NCBI GenBank assembly: GCA_030726725.1
Contig: JANRDC010000011.1
Location: 1 to 39,735 of the forward strand
DNA length: 39,735 nt
From: Flavobacteriaceae bacterium
Lineage (GTDB): Bacteria > Bacteroidota > Bacteroidia > Flavobacteriales > Flavobacteriaceae
Direction of reading: 5' to 3'
The position numbers and the translations under genes were made by a program. This document shows, in pieces, positions 24,909-34,696 of this stretch (position 1 is its first letter; each line of letters opens with the position of its first letter). Under the pieces are notes generated by a model. It saw nothing but the letters and a program-made list of their open reading frames with translations. It searched no databases and was not told the DNA's origin.

Positions 24909-24916
24909 CAAATATA
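24909..24916 (-). promoter_or_regulatory. trpS: -7 element of the trpS promoter
   Basis: On the minus strand this reads TATATTTG, a perfect TAnnTTTG, 19 nt upstream of the trpS ATG. No good -33 TTTG is seen. Confidence 0.6.
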
Positions 24917-24962
24917 GGCATAAATTCCGATGACCGATTCCGACTTCATTTCACCGGGGGCG

Positions 24963-24993
24963 TTTTAGATGCCAATAAAAAATACTACCTTAG
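24963..24993 (+). promoter_or_regulatory. recA: putative recA promoter
   Basis: TTTT (24963-24966) is separated by 19 bp from TACCTTAG (24986-24993), one mismatch from TAnnTTTG, with the recA ATG 19 nt further on. No SOS/LexA-type palindrome is apparent in the 123-bp trpS-recA gap. Confidence 0.5.
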
Positions 24994-25012
24994 CTGACCT
25001 AAAAACAACGCC

Positions 25013-26020
25013 ATGAGCAACGAAAAAGAAGCCAAGCTTAAAGCCCTGAAACTCACCTTAGACAAACTGGATAAAACCTACGGAAAAGGTGCGGTGATGA
25101 TGTTGGGAGACAAGGTCGCCCAAGAAGTTGAAGTGATTCCTTCGGGATCGATCGGGTTGGATTTGGCCCTAGGAGTGGGCGGATATCCCAAAGGGCGCGT
25201 TGTTGAAATTTACGGACCTGAATCTTCGGGAAAAACCACCTTGACGCTTCACGCTATGGCAGAAGCCCAAAAACAAGGAGGAATTGCCGCGTTTATCGAC
25301 GCAGAGCACGCTTTTGATCGTTTTTATGCCCAAAAATTAGGGGTAGACGTAGATAATTTAATTATTTCTCAACCGGACAATGGGGAACAAGCCCTAGAAA
25401 TCGCAGACAACTTGATTCGTTCAGGCGCGGTGGATATTGTGGTGATTGACTCTGTGGCTGCATTGACGCCCAAGAGCGAGATCGAAGGGGAGATGGGAGA
25501 TTCAAAAATGGGATTACACGCTCGTTTGATGTCTCAGGCCTTGAGAAAATTGACGGCCAGTATTTCAAAAACCAATTGCACCGTCATTTTTATCAACCAG
25601 TTGCGCGAAAAGATCGGGGTGATGTTTGGCAACCCAGAAACCACCACCGGTGGAAATGCGCTTAAGTTTTACGCCTCTGTGCGTTTGGATATTCGCAAAT
25701 CCACCCAGATCAAAGACAATGACGGCAATGTGACCGGAAACAAAACCCGAGTTAAGGTGGTGAAAAACAAAGTGGCCCCACCGTTCCAAACCGCAGAGTT
25801 CGATATTTTGTACGGGGAAGGCGTTTCCTTGATGGGAGAAGTAATCGACTTAGGGGTTGAATATGAAATCATCAAAAAAAGCGGTTCTTGGTTCAGCTAT
25901 GGAGACACCAAAATCGGACAAGGACGCGATGCAGTTAAAGCGATGTTGATCGACAACCCAGAGTTGTTGGAAGAGCTTCAAGGCAAGATTGTCGAAGTGA
26001 TTAAAGCGTTGCGCAAATAA
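25013..26020 (+). CDS. recA: recombinase RecA
   Basis: A 335-aa ATP-dependent strand-exchange protein. Walker A is GPESSGKTT (about residues 68-76), Walker B is [12 protein letters not shown] (about 141-152), and the L1/L2 DNA-binding loops contain [21 protein letters not shown] and [26 protein letters not shown]. The N-terminal block [15 protein letters not shown] is also typical. It lacks the long acidic tail of E. coli RecA (353 aa), as is usual in the phylum. A 6-bp stem lies in the short gap before ricT. Confidence 0.99.
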   Translation: MSNEKEAKLKALKLTLDKLDKTYGKGAVMMLGDKVAQEVEVIPSGSIGLDLALGVGGYPKGRVVEIYGPESSGKTTLTLHAMAEAQKQGGIAAFIDAEHAFDRFYAQKLGVDVDNLIISQPDNGEQALEIADNLIRSGAVDIVVIDSVAALTPKSEIEGEMGDSKMGLHARLMSQALRKLTASISKTNCTVIFINQLREKIGVMFGNPETTTGGNALKFYASVRLDIRKSTQIKDNDGNVTGNKTRVKVVKNKVAPPFQTAEFDILYGEGVSLMGEVIDLGVEYEIIKKSGSWFSYGDTKIGQGRDAVKAMLIDNPELLEELQGKIVEVIKALRK

Positions 26021-26028
26021 TCCAATGA

Positions 26029-26047
26029 CGGTCGCACCTTTCGACCG
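26029..26047 (+). other. inverted repeat between recA and ricT
   Basis: CGGTCG (26029-26034) pairs with CGACCG (26042-26047) around a 7-nt loop. No T-run follows, so it is a weak terminator at best. It may separate recA from ricT expression or act as an operator. Confidence 0.4.
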
Positions 26048-26069
26048 GAAATAAATAGAACAGCAGATT

Positions 26070-27392
26070 ATGGCGTGTGGTAATTGTGGTACTTCCTCAG
26101 ACGGAACCCCTAGGGGCTGTCAAAACAACGGAACTTGTGGCACCGATGGGTGCAACAAGCTCACCGTATTTGATTGGCTAGCCAACATGTCTTTGCCCGC
26201 GGAAGAGGCGGCCTTCGACTGTGTCGAGGTGCGCTTTAAAAACGCCAGAAAAGAATTTTACCGCAATGAGGATCGCTTGCCCTTAGCTGTGGGCGATGTG
26301 GTGGCGACCCAAGCCAAGTCAGGACACGACATAGGAATTGTCACTTTGACCGGTCCTTTGGTCCGCATACAGATGGACAAGAAAAAAGTAGATCACAAAG
26401 ACCCCAGTCTATTGAAGATCTACCGCAAAGCCAACCAAAAAGACATCGAGATCTGGCAAAATGCGCGAAATCGAGAAGAGGAAATCAAGAAAGGGGCCAG
26501 AGAGTTGGCCATTGCACTCAAGCTCGAGATGAAGCTCTCCGATGTTGAGTTTCAAGGCGATGCTTCTAAAGCTACTTTTTACTACACCTCAGAAGAACGC
26601 GTAGATTTTAGGCAGCTGATCAAGGATATGGCCAAGGCCTTTAACATCCGCATCGAGATGCGTCAAATCGGCTTGCGCCAAGAAGCCCAGCGTCTAGGAG
26701 GCATTGGCTCTTGTGGCCGAGAGTTGTGCTGCTCCACTTGGCTGACAGATTTCAGATCAGTAGGAACTGCCGCAGCTCGCTACCAACAGCTGTCGCTCAA
26801 CCCCCAAAAGCTAGCCGGTCAATGCGGCAAGCTCAAGTGCTGCCTCAACTACGAATTGGATGTTTATGTCGACGCCCTCAAGGATTTTCCAGCAGCGGAC
26901 ACCAAGCTCAGGACCGAAAAGGGTATTGCGTATTGCCAGAAGGTCGATATCTTCAAAGAAAAACTCTGGTTTACGTACCGCGATGACCCAGCTAATTGGC
27001 ATATGTTGACCAAGGAGCAGGTTTTGGAAATCTTAGAGAAAAACAAAAACCAAGAGACCATCGCCTCCGTGGAAGAATATGCCGCGGACAATGTTGTCAA
27101 GGTGGAAAAAGTGTTTGAAAATGTCGTGGGTCAAGATTCGCTGACCCGATTTGATGCACCGAAACGCGGAAAATCAAACAACAAACGCCGAAATAAATCT
27201 GGAAACGCCCCACAAGCAGGTGGGCCAAACGCACCCAAGTCGGTTCCAGGAAACAGAAACAATCCCAAGCCAGAAGGGGGCGCTCGCCCGCCGAGGCCAG
27301 AGGGGGAGCGCACTGCTCAAGCAGGTAGATCAAACCAAAAAGGCAGAAACAATGGCAGGAAAAGAGGGCCACAGCCGCCAAAACAAGCTTAG
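26070..27392 (+). CDS. ricT: PSP1-domain Fe-S protein RicT (YaaT family)
   Basis: A 440-aa cytoplasmic protein. The N-terminus is cysteine-rich (C3, C6, C17, C23, C28). The PSP1 core spans about residues 50-270 and carries the conserved clusters GSCGRELCC (C215, C220, C221) and CGKLKCC (C252, C257, C258). In Bacillus subtilis, RicT with RicA and RicF forms a [4Fe-4S] complex that affects RNase Y-dependent RNA processing, competence and sporulation; the same chemistry is plausible here, but RicA and RicF homologues are not in the window. The last ~65 residues are an Asn/Gly/Pro/Lys/Arg-rich low-complexity tail, longer than in B. subtilis. The gldH start lies inside it. Confidence 0.9.
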   Translation: MACGNCGTSSDGTPRGCQNNGTCGTDGCNKLTVFDWLANMSLPAEEAAFDCVEVRFKNARKEFYRNEDRLPLAVGDVVATQAKSGHDIGIVTLTGPLVRIQMDKKKVDHKDPSLLKIYRKANQKDIEIWQNARNREEEIKKGARELAIALKLEMKLSDVEFQGDASKATFYYTSEERVDFRQLIKDMAKAFNIRIEMRQIGLRQEAQRLGGIGSCGRELCCSTWLTDFRSVGTAAARYQQLSLNPQKLAGQCGKLKCCLNYELDVYVDALKDFPAADTKLRTEKGIAYCQKVDIFKEKLWFTYRDDPANWHMLTKEQVLEILEKNKNQETIASVEEYAADNVVKVEKVFENVVGQDSLTRFDAPKRGKSNNKRRNKSGNAPQAGGPNAPKSVPGNRNNPKPEGGARPPRPEGERTAQAGRSNQKGRNNGRKRGPQPPKQA

Positions 27393-27885
27393 TTACGCAG
27401 CTGGTTTTTTGATGTTGGCGCTGACCAGCGCTTGCAGTGAAGGTGTTGTTTCTGCTGATATGACTGTTTTACCCCCAGAAGGATGGTCCATCAAACGAGT
27501 GGTTCAACACGCTTTTGAAATTCAAGACACGACCCAAACCTATGATTTGGAATTAATCGTGCGTCATCGCCAGGAGTACCCGTACAGCAACTTGCTTTTA
27601 GTCACTCAATGGGTGACCTCTGATGGCGATACCCAGACAGACAGCTTAGCTTTGGATGTTGCTGATGCTCAAGGCCGATGGCTGGGTTCAGGCAAAGGCG
27701 CTTCGATTACCACTAAGTGGCTGATTAAGGAGAATCAGCCCCTTGAAGCGGGCAAGCACGTTTTGCGCATCCGTCAAGTGATGAGACAACTGGGTGCTCT
27801 TGAAGGACTAGACCCACTACCCGCCGTGGATGCGGTAGGATATACCTTGTATACACATTCCGATGAAAAAGAAACAAGCCGTTGA
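27352..27885 (+). CDS. gldH: gliding motility lipoprotein GldH
   Basis: A 177-aa lipoprotein with a signal peptide ending MLALTSAC (Cys28). A compact beta-rich domain follows, with motifs YPYSNLLLVTQW and a late DPLPAVDAVGYTLY, the pattern I associate with GldH. In Flavobacterium johnsoniae GldH is required for gliding. The start at ATG 27352 lies inside the 3' end of ricT (41-bp overlap, different frame); the upstream open frame would put a long polar stretch before the signal peptide and is rejected. It overlaps the PBP1A gene by 23 bp, suggesting an envelope-oriented operon. Confidence 0.88.
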   Translation: MAGKEGHSRQNKLSYAAGFLMLALTSACSEGVVSADMTVLPPEGWSIKRVVQHAFEIQDTTQTYDLELIVRHRQEYPYSNLLLVTQWVTSDGDTQTDSLALDVADAQGRWLGSGKGASITTKWLIKENQPLEAGKHVLRIRQVMRQLGALEGLDPLPAVDAVGYTLYTHSDEKETSR

Positions 27886-30229
27886 TTTTATGGCCTCTTT
27901 AAAAGAGGCGTTTACCCCGAGAAAAACCCCACCACCAGGGGTACAGCGCTGGTTGTGGCGTTTCTTTTTTGGCGGTCTAGCGCTGTTAGCTGTTTTGTTT
28001 ACCCTAGCGGCCTATGGGTTGTTGGGGCCCATGCCAGGGTTTGAGCGTCTGGAAAACCCCAACAGCAATTTGGCGACGGAGATCATCAGCGCCGACGGCA
28101 AAACTTTGGGTACTTTTTATTTGGATGAAAACCGCAGTCCGGTGCGCTTTGAGGATTTGCCCCAGGAGATGGTGGACGCCTTGATCGCGACTGAGGACAG
28201 CAGGTTCTTTACCCACTCAGGTATCGATGCCATCGGCACTTTGCGCGCTGTGGTGTTTTTGGGAACCCGAGGGGGCGCAAGCACCATTACCCAGCAGCTT
28301 TCAAAGCTGTTGTTTACCGAGAAAGTCGCGCGTTCCAAACCTGGGCGCATCTTGCAAAAGTTTAAGGAATGGGTGATTGCCGTTCGATTAGAGCGTCAAT
28401 ACACCAAAGAAGAGATCATCGCGATGTACCTCAACACCTACGACTTTGGCAATAATGCAGACGGGATCAGATCTGCTGCCTTGACTTATTTTGGCAAGGA
28501 ACCCAAAGACTTATTGGTGCAGGAGTCGGCCATGTTGATCGGAATGTTAAAAAACTCTTCGCTTTATAATCCTAGGCCAAACCGCAATCCAGAGGGCACT
28601 TTGCGCAGGAGAAATGTCGTATTGGATCAGATGGAAAAATACGGTTTTCTAGAGGATGAGGAACTCGATTCTCTGCAACAAATCCCCTTAAACCTGAATT
28701 ATAACCCCCAGTCTCACCAATCTGGATTGGCCACTTATTTCAGGATGCACCTCAGGGATTTCCTCAAGGATTGGATTGAGAAGAACCCCAAAGAAGACGG
28801 ATCGAAGTACAACTTGTACCTCGATGGACTCAGGGTGTATACCACCATCGATTCGCGGATGCAGGAACACGCAGAGGAGTCAGTGACGGAACATTTGAAA
28901 AATGTACAAGCGACATTTAACAAGCAAAATACCCGAGAAAATAACCCCAAGGCCCCATTTTTAGGGGTGAGCGACGAGGAGGTCAACCGCATCATACAGA
29001 CGGCCATCAGAAGGTCTGAGCGATGGTTTGCGATGAAGGCAGAGGGTAAGTCAGAGTCTGAAATATTGGCCAGCTTTGACCAGCCCAAGGCGATGCGCGT
29101 ATTCGATTGGAGGTCACCTGAGTACGAGCGCGATACCGTGATGACTCCCAAGGATTCCATTGTCTATTACAAGTATTTTATGCGCGCCGCTATGATGTCC
29201 ATGGAGCCTCAAACAGGCCACATCAAGGCTTGGGTGGGGGGCATCAACTACCGACATTTCCAGTACGACAATGTGTTTCAGGGATCCCGTCAAGCGGGGT
29301 CTGTATTTAAGCCCTTTGTATATGCAGCGGCCATCGACCAGTTGCGCCTTTCTCCCTGTGACCAGCGACCAGACACTCAATACTGTATCGCGCCGGGAAA
29401 ACACAACAATATTGAGGCTTGGTGTCCGAGAAACGCAGGAGAGGAATTCACCGGGGAGATGATGACTTTGCGCACCGCTTTGGCTAGATCGGTCAATTCG
29501 ATTACCGCTCAGGTGATCGATCAAGTAGGGCCAGAGCCCGTGGTTCAGTTGGTGAAAAATCTCGGGATTCGCAATACCATTCCGCCTGTTCCCTCTATTG
29601 CTTTAGGTACGGCCGACATCAACGTGATGGAGATGGTGGGGGCCTACAGCGCGTTTGCCAATAAGGGTGTTTATGTCAAACCCGTAGCCATTACCCACAT
29701 CACGGACAAAAACGGCCGTGTGCTTTATCAATACACCCCAGAAACCAGGGATGTGCTCAGCGAAGACGTAGCTTATGCGGTGGTCAACCTGTTGGAAGGG
29801 GTGACCCAAGGAGGATCTGGGGCGCGTCTGCGCACAGAAGGGGCAGAAGCCTATCGCGTCGACTACCAGGAAATGGCCACAGGATACCCTTGGAAATTCA
29901 CCAACCCAATCGCTGGAAAAACCGGAACTACTCAGAACCAAAGCGACGGGTGGTTTATGGGGATGGTGCCTAACCTAGTCACAGGCGTTTGGGTCGGTGC
30001 AGAAGACCGAGCCACCCATTTCCAATCGATTACTTATGGACAAGGGGCTGCAATGGCCTTGCCGATTTGGGCCAACTATATGCGCCGCAACTACAACGTC
30101 CCTGAGCTCGGTGTATCTACCGGTGCTTTTCGTCGACCAGCAGAGATGTCTATCGAGGTGGATTGCCGCAAGCAGGCTGCTGCAGAGGCTGTTTTGGTGG
30201 ACGAAGATGACGACCTTGAAGAGTTCTAA
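27863..30229 (+). CDS. mrcA: class A penicillin-binding protein (PBP1A-type transglycosylase/transpeptidase)
   Basis: A 788-aa bifunctional peptidoglycan synthase. A short cytoplasmic tail and membrane anchor (about residues 31-52) precede the GT51 glycosyltransferase domain with IATEDSRFFTHSGID (catalytic E111) and STITQQLSKLLF. The transpeptidase domain carries SVFK (S480, K483), SVN (543-545) and KTGTT (686-690). It ends in an acidic tail (EDDDLEEF). All catalytic residues are present. It overlaps gldH by 23 bp and ends at a bidirectional terminator (30238-30266). It polymerises and crosslinks murein at the periplasmic face and is a beta-lactam target. Confidence 0.96.
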   Translation: MKKKQAVDFMASLKEAFTPRKTPPPGVQRWLWRFFFGGLALLAVLFTLAAYGLLGPMPGFERLENPNSNLATEIISADGKTLGTFYLDENRSPVRFEDLPQEMVDALIATEDSRFFTHSGIDAIGTLRAVVFLGTRGGASTITQQLSKLLFTEKVARSKPGRILQKFKEWVIAVRLERQYTKEEIIAMYLNTYDFGNNADGIRSAALTYFGKEPKDLLVQESAMLIGMLKNSSLYNPRPNRNPEGTLRRRNVVLDQMEKYGFLEDEELDSLQQIPLNLNYNPQSHQSGLATYFRMHLRDFLKDWIEKNPKEDGSKYNLYLDGLRVYTTIDSRMQEHAEESVTEHLKNVQATFNKQNTRENNPKAPFLGVSDEEVNRIIQTAIRRSERWFAMKAEGKSESEILASFDQPKAMRVFDWRSPEYERDTVMTPKDSIVYYKYFMRAAMMSMEPQTGHIKAWVGGINYRHFQYDNVFQGSRQAGSVFKPFVYAAAIDQLRLSPCDQRPDTQYCIAPGKHNNIEAWCPRNAGEEFTGEMMTLRTALARSVNSITAQVIDQVGPEPVVQLVKNLGIRNTIPPVPSIALGTADINVMEMVGAYSAFANKGVYVKPVAITHITDKNGRVLYQYTPETRDVLSEDVAYAVVNLLEGVTQGGSGARLRTEGAEAYRVDYQEMATGYPWKFTNPIAGKTGTTQNQSDGWFMGMVPNLVTGVWVGAEDRATHFQSITYGQGAAMALPIWANYMRRNYNVPELGVSTGAFRRPAEMSIEVDCRKQAAAEAVLVDEDDDLEEF

Positions 30230-30237
30230 TCAAGCAT

Positions 30238-30266
30238 AAAAAAACCCCGCTTCTGCGGGGTTTTTT
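30238..30266. terminator. bidirectional terminator, PBP1A / sdhB
   Basis: CCCCGC (30245-30250), TTCT loop, GCGGGG (30255-30260), flanked by A7 (30238-30244) and T6 (30261-30266). It ends both the plus-strand PBP1A transcript and the minus-strand sdh transcript. Confidence 0.92.
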
Positions 30267-30282
30267 ATAGGTTGATGCGTCC

Positions 30283-31029
30283 TTAACCTTTCAGTGAGGC
30301 GCCTAGATATTCGCGGTTCATGCGGGCGATGTTCTCCAAAGAAATTCCTTTGGGACATTCGATCTCGCAAGCTCCTGTGTTGGTGCAATTGCCAAATCCT
30401 TCCAAATCCATTTGCTTAACCATGTTTAACACACGGGTAGTCGCTTCGACCTTACCTTGGGGCAACAAAGCGTATTGAGATACTTTTGCTGAGGTGAAGA
30501 GCATGGCTGAGGCGTTTTTACACGCGGCAACACAGGCGCCACAACCGATACAGGCAGCTGCGCTAAATGCGTCGTCTGCGTCGTGTTTAGGCACTAAAAT
30601 AGCATTGGCATCGGTGGTGTTCCCTGAGGTGTTTACCGAAACATAACCACCAGCTTGTTGAATGCGGTCAAAGGCGGAGCGATCGACGATCAAATCTTTG
30701 ATCACTGGGAACGCTTTAGCGCGGAATGGTTCAATGTCGATGGTATCGCCGTCTTTAAACATGCGCATATGCAGTTGGCAAGTAGTGACTAGACGATCTG
30801 GTCCGTGTGGCTCTCCGTTGATCTGCAAAGAACAAGAACCGCAAATACCTTCACGGCAGTCGTGGTCGAATTCCACAGGCTCTTGTCCTTGGAGGATGAG
30901 TTTGTTGTTGAGCACGTCCAGCATTTCTAAGAAGGACATATCTGGAGAGATGTCATCAATCGAGTAGGTCACAAACTGACCTTTAGACGATGCGTCTTGC
31001 TGACGCCAAATGTTGAGTGTAAGCTTCAT
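30283..31029 (-). CDS. sdhB: succinate dehydrogenase/fumarate reductase iron-sulfur subunit
   Basis: A 248-aa subunit passing electrons from FAD to the membrane heme/quinone. The N-terminal plant-type ferredoxin domain binds [2Fe-2S] via C58, C63, C66 and C84 (CREGICGSC). The C-terminal domain has [11 protein letters not shown] and [12 protein letters not shown], ligating the [4Fe-4S] and [3Fe-4S] centres. Last gene of the sdhCAB operon, 9 bp after sdhA, it ends near the bidirectional terminator. The sequence is of the Wolinella/Bacillus class rather than the E. coli Sdh class. Confidence 0.96.
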   Translation of the reverse strand: MKLTLNIWRQQDASSKGQFVTYSIDDISPDMSFLEMLDVLNNKLILQGQEPVEFDHDCREGICGSCSLQINGEPHGPDRLVTTCQLHMRMFKDGDTIDIEPFRAKAFPVIKDLIVDRSAFDRIQQAGGYVSVNTSGNTTDANAILVPKHDADDAFSAAACIGCGACVAACKNASAMLFTSAKVSQYALLPQGKVEATTRVLNMVKQMDLEGFGNCTNTGACEIECPKGISLENIARMNREYLGASLKG

Positions 31030-31038
31030 GTCCTTATC

Positions 31039-33048
31039 TTATTTATAGCTTCTGGCCTTAACTTTAATGTTTTCGTAGATGAGTTCCTCTGGGTGAAGAA
31101 CTGCGTCTTTAGGAGCTCCTTTGTATTCCCAAGCAGATACAAATCGGAAGTTTTCGTCGTCGCGCAATGCTTCGCCTTCCTCGGTCTGGAACTCTTCGCG
31201 GAAGTGACCCCCACAGGACTCGTTGCGCTGCAAAGCGTCTTTGGCAAACAACTCTCCCAGTTCCAAGAAGTCAGCTACGCGAAGTGCTTTTTCCAACTCT
31301 TGGTTTTTTCCGTTGATGGTGCCTGGAATTTTGACGTTTTTATAGAAATCTTCACGCAGGGCGGCAATCTCTTCGATCGCTTCCTTCAAGCCCTGTTCGT
31401 TTCTCGCCATACCGCATTTATTCCACATGATTTTACCCAGTTTTTTGTGGTAGTAGTCGACCGGGTGGGTTCCATTGGCGTTGACCAAGGCCTCCATTTG
31501 TGCGCGTACGGCTTGTTCTGCAGCCTCAAACTCTGGAAGATCGGTAGATATTTTTCCGGTGCGGATGTCTTTGGATAAGTAGTCACCAATGGTGTAGGGC
31601 AATACAAAATATCCATCGGCTAGTCCCTGCATCAACGCAGAAGCCCCTAATCGGTTGGCTCCGTGCTCAGAGAAGTTGGCTTCCCCAGCGGCATAGCATC
31701 CAGGAATGGTCGTTTGTAGGTTGTAGTCCACCCAAAGTCCACCCATGGTGTAGTGTACCGCAGGGTAGATCATCATCGGGGTTTTATACGGGTTCTGATC
31801 TACGATTTTTTCGTACATCTGGAATAGGTTTCCGTATTTGGCCTCGACCACTTCCTCGCCCAAACGGCGAATAGTTGCCTGGTCTGCATCCTTGATGCCC
31901 ATCACTAAAGATTTCTCTTTTCCGTAGCGCATGATCGCAGAACCGAAGTCCAAATAAACGGCTTCTCCAGTTTTGTTGATGCCAAAACCTTCGTCACAAC
32001 GCTCCTTGGCTGCGCGTGAAGCAACATCTCTAGGAACAAGGTTTCCAAAGGCTGGATAACGGCGTTCCAAGAAGTAATCTCTATCCTCCTCCGCTAAGTC
32101 GGTCGGTTTTAATCTGCCTTCGCGAATGGCTTGGGCATCTTCCAATTTAGCTGGAACCCAGATGCGGCCGTCGTTTCTCAACGACTCGGACATCAAGGTC
32201 AATTTAGATTGGTGGTCACCGGACACTGGGATACAGGTCGGGTGAATTTGCGTAAAGCAAGGATTGGCAAAAAACGCTCCTTTTTTGTGGGTTTTCCAAG
32301 CAGCGGTGACGTTGGATCCCATAGCGTTGGTGGACAAGAAAAACACGTTTCCGTATCCACCAGAGGCGATAACCACGGCGTGCGCGCTGTGTCTTTCCAA
32401 TGCGCCGGTCACTAGGTCACGCGCGATGATTCCTCGGGCTTTTCCATCGACCAATACCAAGTCGAGCATTTCATGTCGGTTAAAGGACTTGATTTTACCT
32501 CGGTTGATCTGGCGGTTCATGGCCGAGTAAGCACCCAGTAAGAGCTGTTGGCCGGTTTGGCCTTTAGCATAAAAAGTTCTGGACACCAATACCCCACCAA
32601 AAGATCGGTTGTCGAGTTGTCCGCCGTAATCGCGGGCAAAGGGAACACCTTGGGCGACGCATTGGTCGATGATGTTGGCAGATACTTCAGCGAGGCGATA
32701 GACGTTGGCCTCACGGGCGCGGTAATCCCCTCCTTTAACGGTGTCGTAAAACAGGCGGTAGGTGCTGTCTCCGTCTCCTTGGTAGTTTTTAGCTGCATTG
32801 ATCCCCCCTTGAGCGGCAATGGAGTGCGCTCTTCTGGGCGAATCTTGGAAGCAGAACGTTTTGACATTGTAGCCCAATTCAGCTAAACTCGCTGCGGCAG
32901 AGGCCCCAGCTAGTCCAGTCCCTACCACGATGATGTCGATGTTGCGCTTATTGGCCGGGCTGACCAGCTCAATTTCATTCTTATACTTCGTCCACTTTTC
33001 GGCCAATGGCCCTTCAGGGATTTTCGAATCGAGTACGCTCATAGTCAT
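31039..33048 (-). CDS. sdhA: succinate dehydrogenase/fumarate reductase flavoprotein subunit
   Basis: A 669-aa FAD-containing catalytic subunit. The dinucleotide-binding motif is [13 protein letters not shown] (about residues 41-53). The covalent FAD histidine is H75 in [13 protein letters not shown]. The capping/active-site region contains [20 protein letters not shown], with the catalytic Arg/His cluster. It oxidises succinate (or reduces fumarate) at the inner face of the membrane; sequence alone does not give direction. Its ATG overlaps the sdhC stop by one base (TAATG). A second ATG two codons later is possible. Confidence 0.97.
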   Translation of the reverse strand: MTMSVLDSKIPEGPLAEKWTKYKNEIELVSPANKRNIDIIVVGTGLAGASAAASLAELGYNVKTFCFQDSPRRAHSIAAQGGINAAKNYQGDGDSTYRLFYDTVKGGDYRAREANVYRLAEVSANIIDQCVAQGVPFARDYGGQLDNRSFGGVLVSRTFYAKGQTGQQLLLGAYSAMNRQINRGKIKSFNRHEMLDLVLVDGKARGIIARDLVTGALERHSAHAVVIASGGYGNVFFLSTNAMGSNVTAAWKTHKKGAFFANPCFTQIHPTCIPVSGDHQSKLTLMSESLRNDGRIWVPAKLEDAQAIREGRLKPTDLAEEDRDYFLERRYPAFGNLVPRDVASRAAKERCDEGFGINKTGEAVYLDFGSAIMRYGKEKSLVMGIKDADQATIRRLGEEVVEAKYGNLFQMYEKIVDQNPYKTPMMIYPAVHYTMGGLWVDYNLQTTIPGCYAAGEANFSEHGANRLGASALMQGLADGYFVLPYTIGDYLSKDIRTGKISTDLPEFEAAEQAVRAQMEALVNANGTHPVDYYHKKLGKIMWNKCGMARNEQGLKEAIEEIAALREDFYKNVKIPGTINGKNQELEKALRVADFLELGELFAKDALQRNESCGGHFREEFQTEEGEALRDDENFRFVSAWEYKGAPKDAVLHPEELIYENIKVKARSYK

Positions 33049-33704
33049 TAAGAATTAAAGTGGTGGAATAAGGCGATAAAAATGAATCCGAGCGGAATCA
33101 CGATCGCATAGGCTTTGGCAAAACCGGTCAAGGCCTTGCTGTATTTGTTGTTCCAGCCCATCGACTGGAAGGAAGAGGCAAATCCGTGGTATAAGTGCAA
33201 TCCCAAGAGCACGAAGGAAACCACATAAAGACCTACACGCACCGGGTGGTGGAACTTTTCAACGGTTTCGTGGTAGTAACGCGTGGGATCTTCAGGATGA
33301 GCAGCTACATATTTGTACACCATTTCAGGAAGCCAAAAGTCGCTCATGTGCAACACCAAAAAGGCGAGAATTACGGCACCGCTGAGGATCATATTTCTGG
33401 AAGCCCAAGCTGCATTTGCACCGCCGTTGTAGTTCTTGTAGCCTACAGGCCGCGCTTTTTTGTTCTGCAATTCCAAGACAATCCCCATCACAAAGTGCAC
33501 GATGACCCCAGCGATCAAGACCGGCTGCATCAACAGCTGAACCAGCGGGTTGTACCCCATGAAGTGGGAAATTTGGTTAAACACGTCTTCAGAGAACACC
33601 GAAGTCAGGTTCATCGAAAAGTGCATGGCCAAAAACAGGACCAAAAACAGGCCGGATAAAGCCATCACAACTTTTCGGGCAATTGAGGAAGTTCTTCCGC
33701 TCAT
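33048..33704 (-). CDS. sdhC: succinate dehydrogenase cytochrome b subunit (single-anchor type)
   Basis: A 218-aa membrane anchor with five predicted helices, the single-polypeptide type B arrangement of Bacteroidota that needs no SdhD. Candidate heme-ligating histidines lie in helices at H28 (LAMHFSMN), H70 (GVIVHFVMG), H119 (LVLHMSDFW) and H170/H173 (LGLHLYHGF), consistent with a two-heme cytochrome b. It is first in the operon, with a good promoter upstream. Heme dependence gives a functional link to the hem genes about 1.2 kb away. Confidence 0.93.
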   Translation of the reverse strand: MSGRTSSIARKVVMALSGLFLVLFLAMHFSMNLTSVFSEDVFNQISHFMGYNPLVQLLMQPVLIAGVIVHFVMGIVLELQNKKARPVGYKNYNGGANAAWASRNMILSGAVILAFLVLHMSDFWLPEMVYKYVAAHPEDPTRYYHETVEKFHHPVRVGLYVVSFVLLGLHLYHGFASSFQSMGWNNKYSKALTGFAKAYAIVIPLGFIFIALFHHFNS

Positions 33705-33723
33705 TTTGTTTCAAATTTTGACG

Positions 33724-33754
33724 CAAATTTAGAACAGAACGCGTTCATCGCCAA
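33724..33754 (-). promoter_or_regulatory. sdhC: sdhCAB promoter
   Basis: On the minus strand: -33 TTG (plus 33752-33754), 20-bp spacer, perfect -7 TAAATTTG (plus 33724-33731), then 19 nt to the sdhC ATG. It fits the Flavobacteriia consensus well. Confidence 0.8.
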
Positions 33755-33762
33755 GCGTTCTG
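33735..33762. promoter_or_regulatory. inverted repeat in the sdhC promoter, candidate operator
   Basis: CAGAACGC (33735-33742) and GCGTTCTG (33755-33762) are perfect 8-bp inverted arms with 12 nt between them. The same region contains the shorter palindrome GAACGCGTTC (33737-33746). The repeat covers the -33 box and most of the spacer, a position typical of a regulator site. No U-tract follows on the minus strand, so it is unlikely to be the AraC-gene terminator. Confidence 0.55.
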
Positions 33763-33792
33763 TCCAATAATTCTGGGGTTAATTCAAGGCGA

Positions 33793-34677
33793 TTATCCCA
33801 GGGATTGCAGGTATTTTTTTGGGGTGGTTCCGTACTTCTTTTTAAAGGCAGAAATAAAGTGACTCGCAGTGCTGTAGCCGATTTTCAACCCTACCTCATT
33901 GACGTTGTGCACCCCGGAGTTCAGCATTTTGCGCGCCACCTCCATCTTGTAGTCAAACAAAAATCCGTACACGGTGTCCCCGTAAATCTGCTTAAACCCT
34001 TCTTTTAGCTTCTTGAGGCTCAGCCCAATTTCATCGGCCAATTCCTGTAGTCCAGGGGGTTCTGCCATACGGCTGAGCACAATTTCTTTGGCCTTTCTGA
34101 TTTTGCGCACATTGTCTTCGTCCGCTAAAAACGGGCACTGAGCGCTGTCCGGGTCTTCAGAGGGGTTAAAATACAGGGCCATCAACTCGTACACCTTGGC
34201 CTTGAGGTAGAGGGACTTCATGGGGCCGGTAATCGAAGAGCTCATCATTTGGCTCAACAAAACCGCGATGGAAGGAGGTATGGGTTCCTGGGCGTAGTGT
34301 TTCTGATCCTTGTTTTCCGGTCTGAGAAAAGGGATTTGCTGGGCCTCACTGCTGAACAGGGCGTGGAATTGTCTGAGCTGTAAAAGCACACTCAACAGCC
34401 AAGTGCCCGGAGGCACCACAATGTGCAGCGGCAAATCCTGCTGGGTGTTGTACAACAGTATGGATTGTTCTTCTTGGGCGTTTAGGCTGTAATTCCCCTG
34501 GTTAAACACCCACTGAGCATGTCCTTTTAAGCAGAAATGAAACTGCACATAAGTCTTGTCGACATGCCTTTGAACTACCTGATTATCAGTGGATTCATTC
34601 ATGATTTTCAGGAGAATAAAACCGGGTTCTAACACGATTTCTTCCCAGGGACTTAGAGCGGTATTTTTTTCTTCCAT
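33793..34677 (-). CDS. AraC-family transcriptional regulator
   Basis: A 294-aa regulator. The C-terminal ~100 residues carry the double helix-turn-helix: first helix pair around LQELADEIGLSLKKLKEGF, second around NVNEVGLKIGYSTASHFI with the closing AFKKKYGTTPKKYL, the classical AraC signature. The N-terminal ~185 residues are a beta-rich sensor-like domain (VQFHFCLKGHAQWVF) of unknown ligand. It is divergent from hemA (215-bp gap) and reads toward sdhC. As I recall, such a regulator is often next to hemA in Flavobacteriia. An A7 run occurs in codons 3-5. Targets are inferred from position only. Confidence 0.88.
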   Translation of the reverse strand: MEEKNTALSPWEEIVLEPGFILLKIMNESTDNQVVQRHVDKTYVQFHFCLKGHAQWVFNQGNYSLNAQEEQSILLYNTQQDLPLHIVVPPGTWLLSVLLQLRQFHALFSSEAQQIPFLRPENKDQKHYAQEPIPPSIAVLLSQMMSSSITGPMKSLYLKAKVYELMALYFNPSEDPDSAQCPFLADEDNVRKIRKAKEIVLSRMAEPPGLQELADEIGLSLKKLKEGFKQIYGDTVYGFLFDYKMEVARKMLNSGVHNVNEVGLKIGYSTASHFISAFKKKYGTTPKKYLQSLG

Positions 34678-34696
34678 AAGTGTTGTTTATTCGAAG

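Noticed and set aside
24890-25012. SOS box before recA
   Set aside because: No convincing LexA-type palindrome is present in the trpS-recA gap; only promoter-like -7 boxes are seen.
27151-27351. Upstream extension of gldH from ATG 27151
   Set aside because: It would put 67 polar residues before a lipoprotein signal peptide and overlaps the ricT tail; ATG 27352 gives a normal signal sequence.
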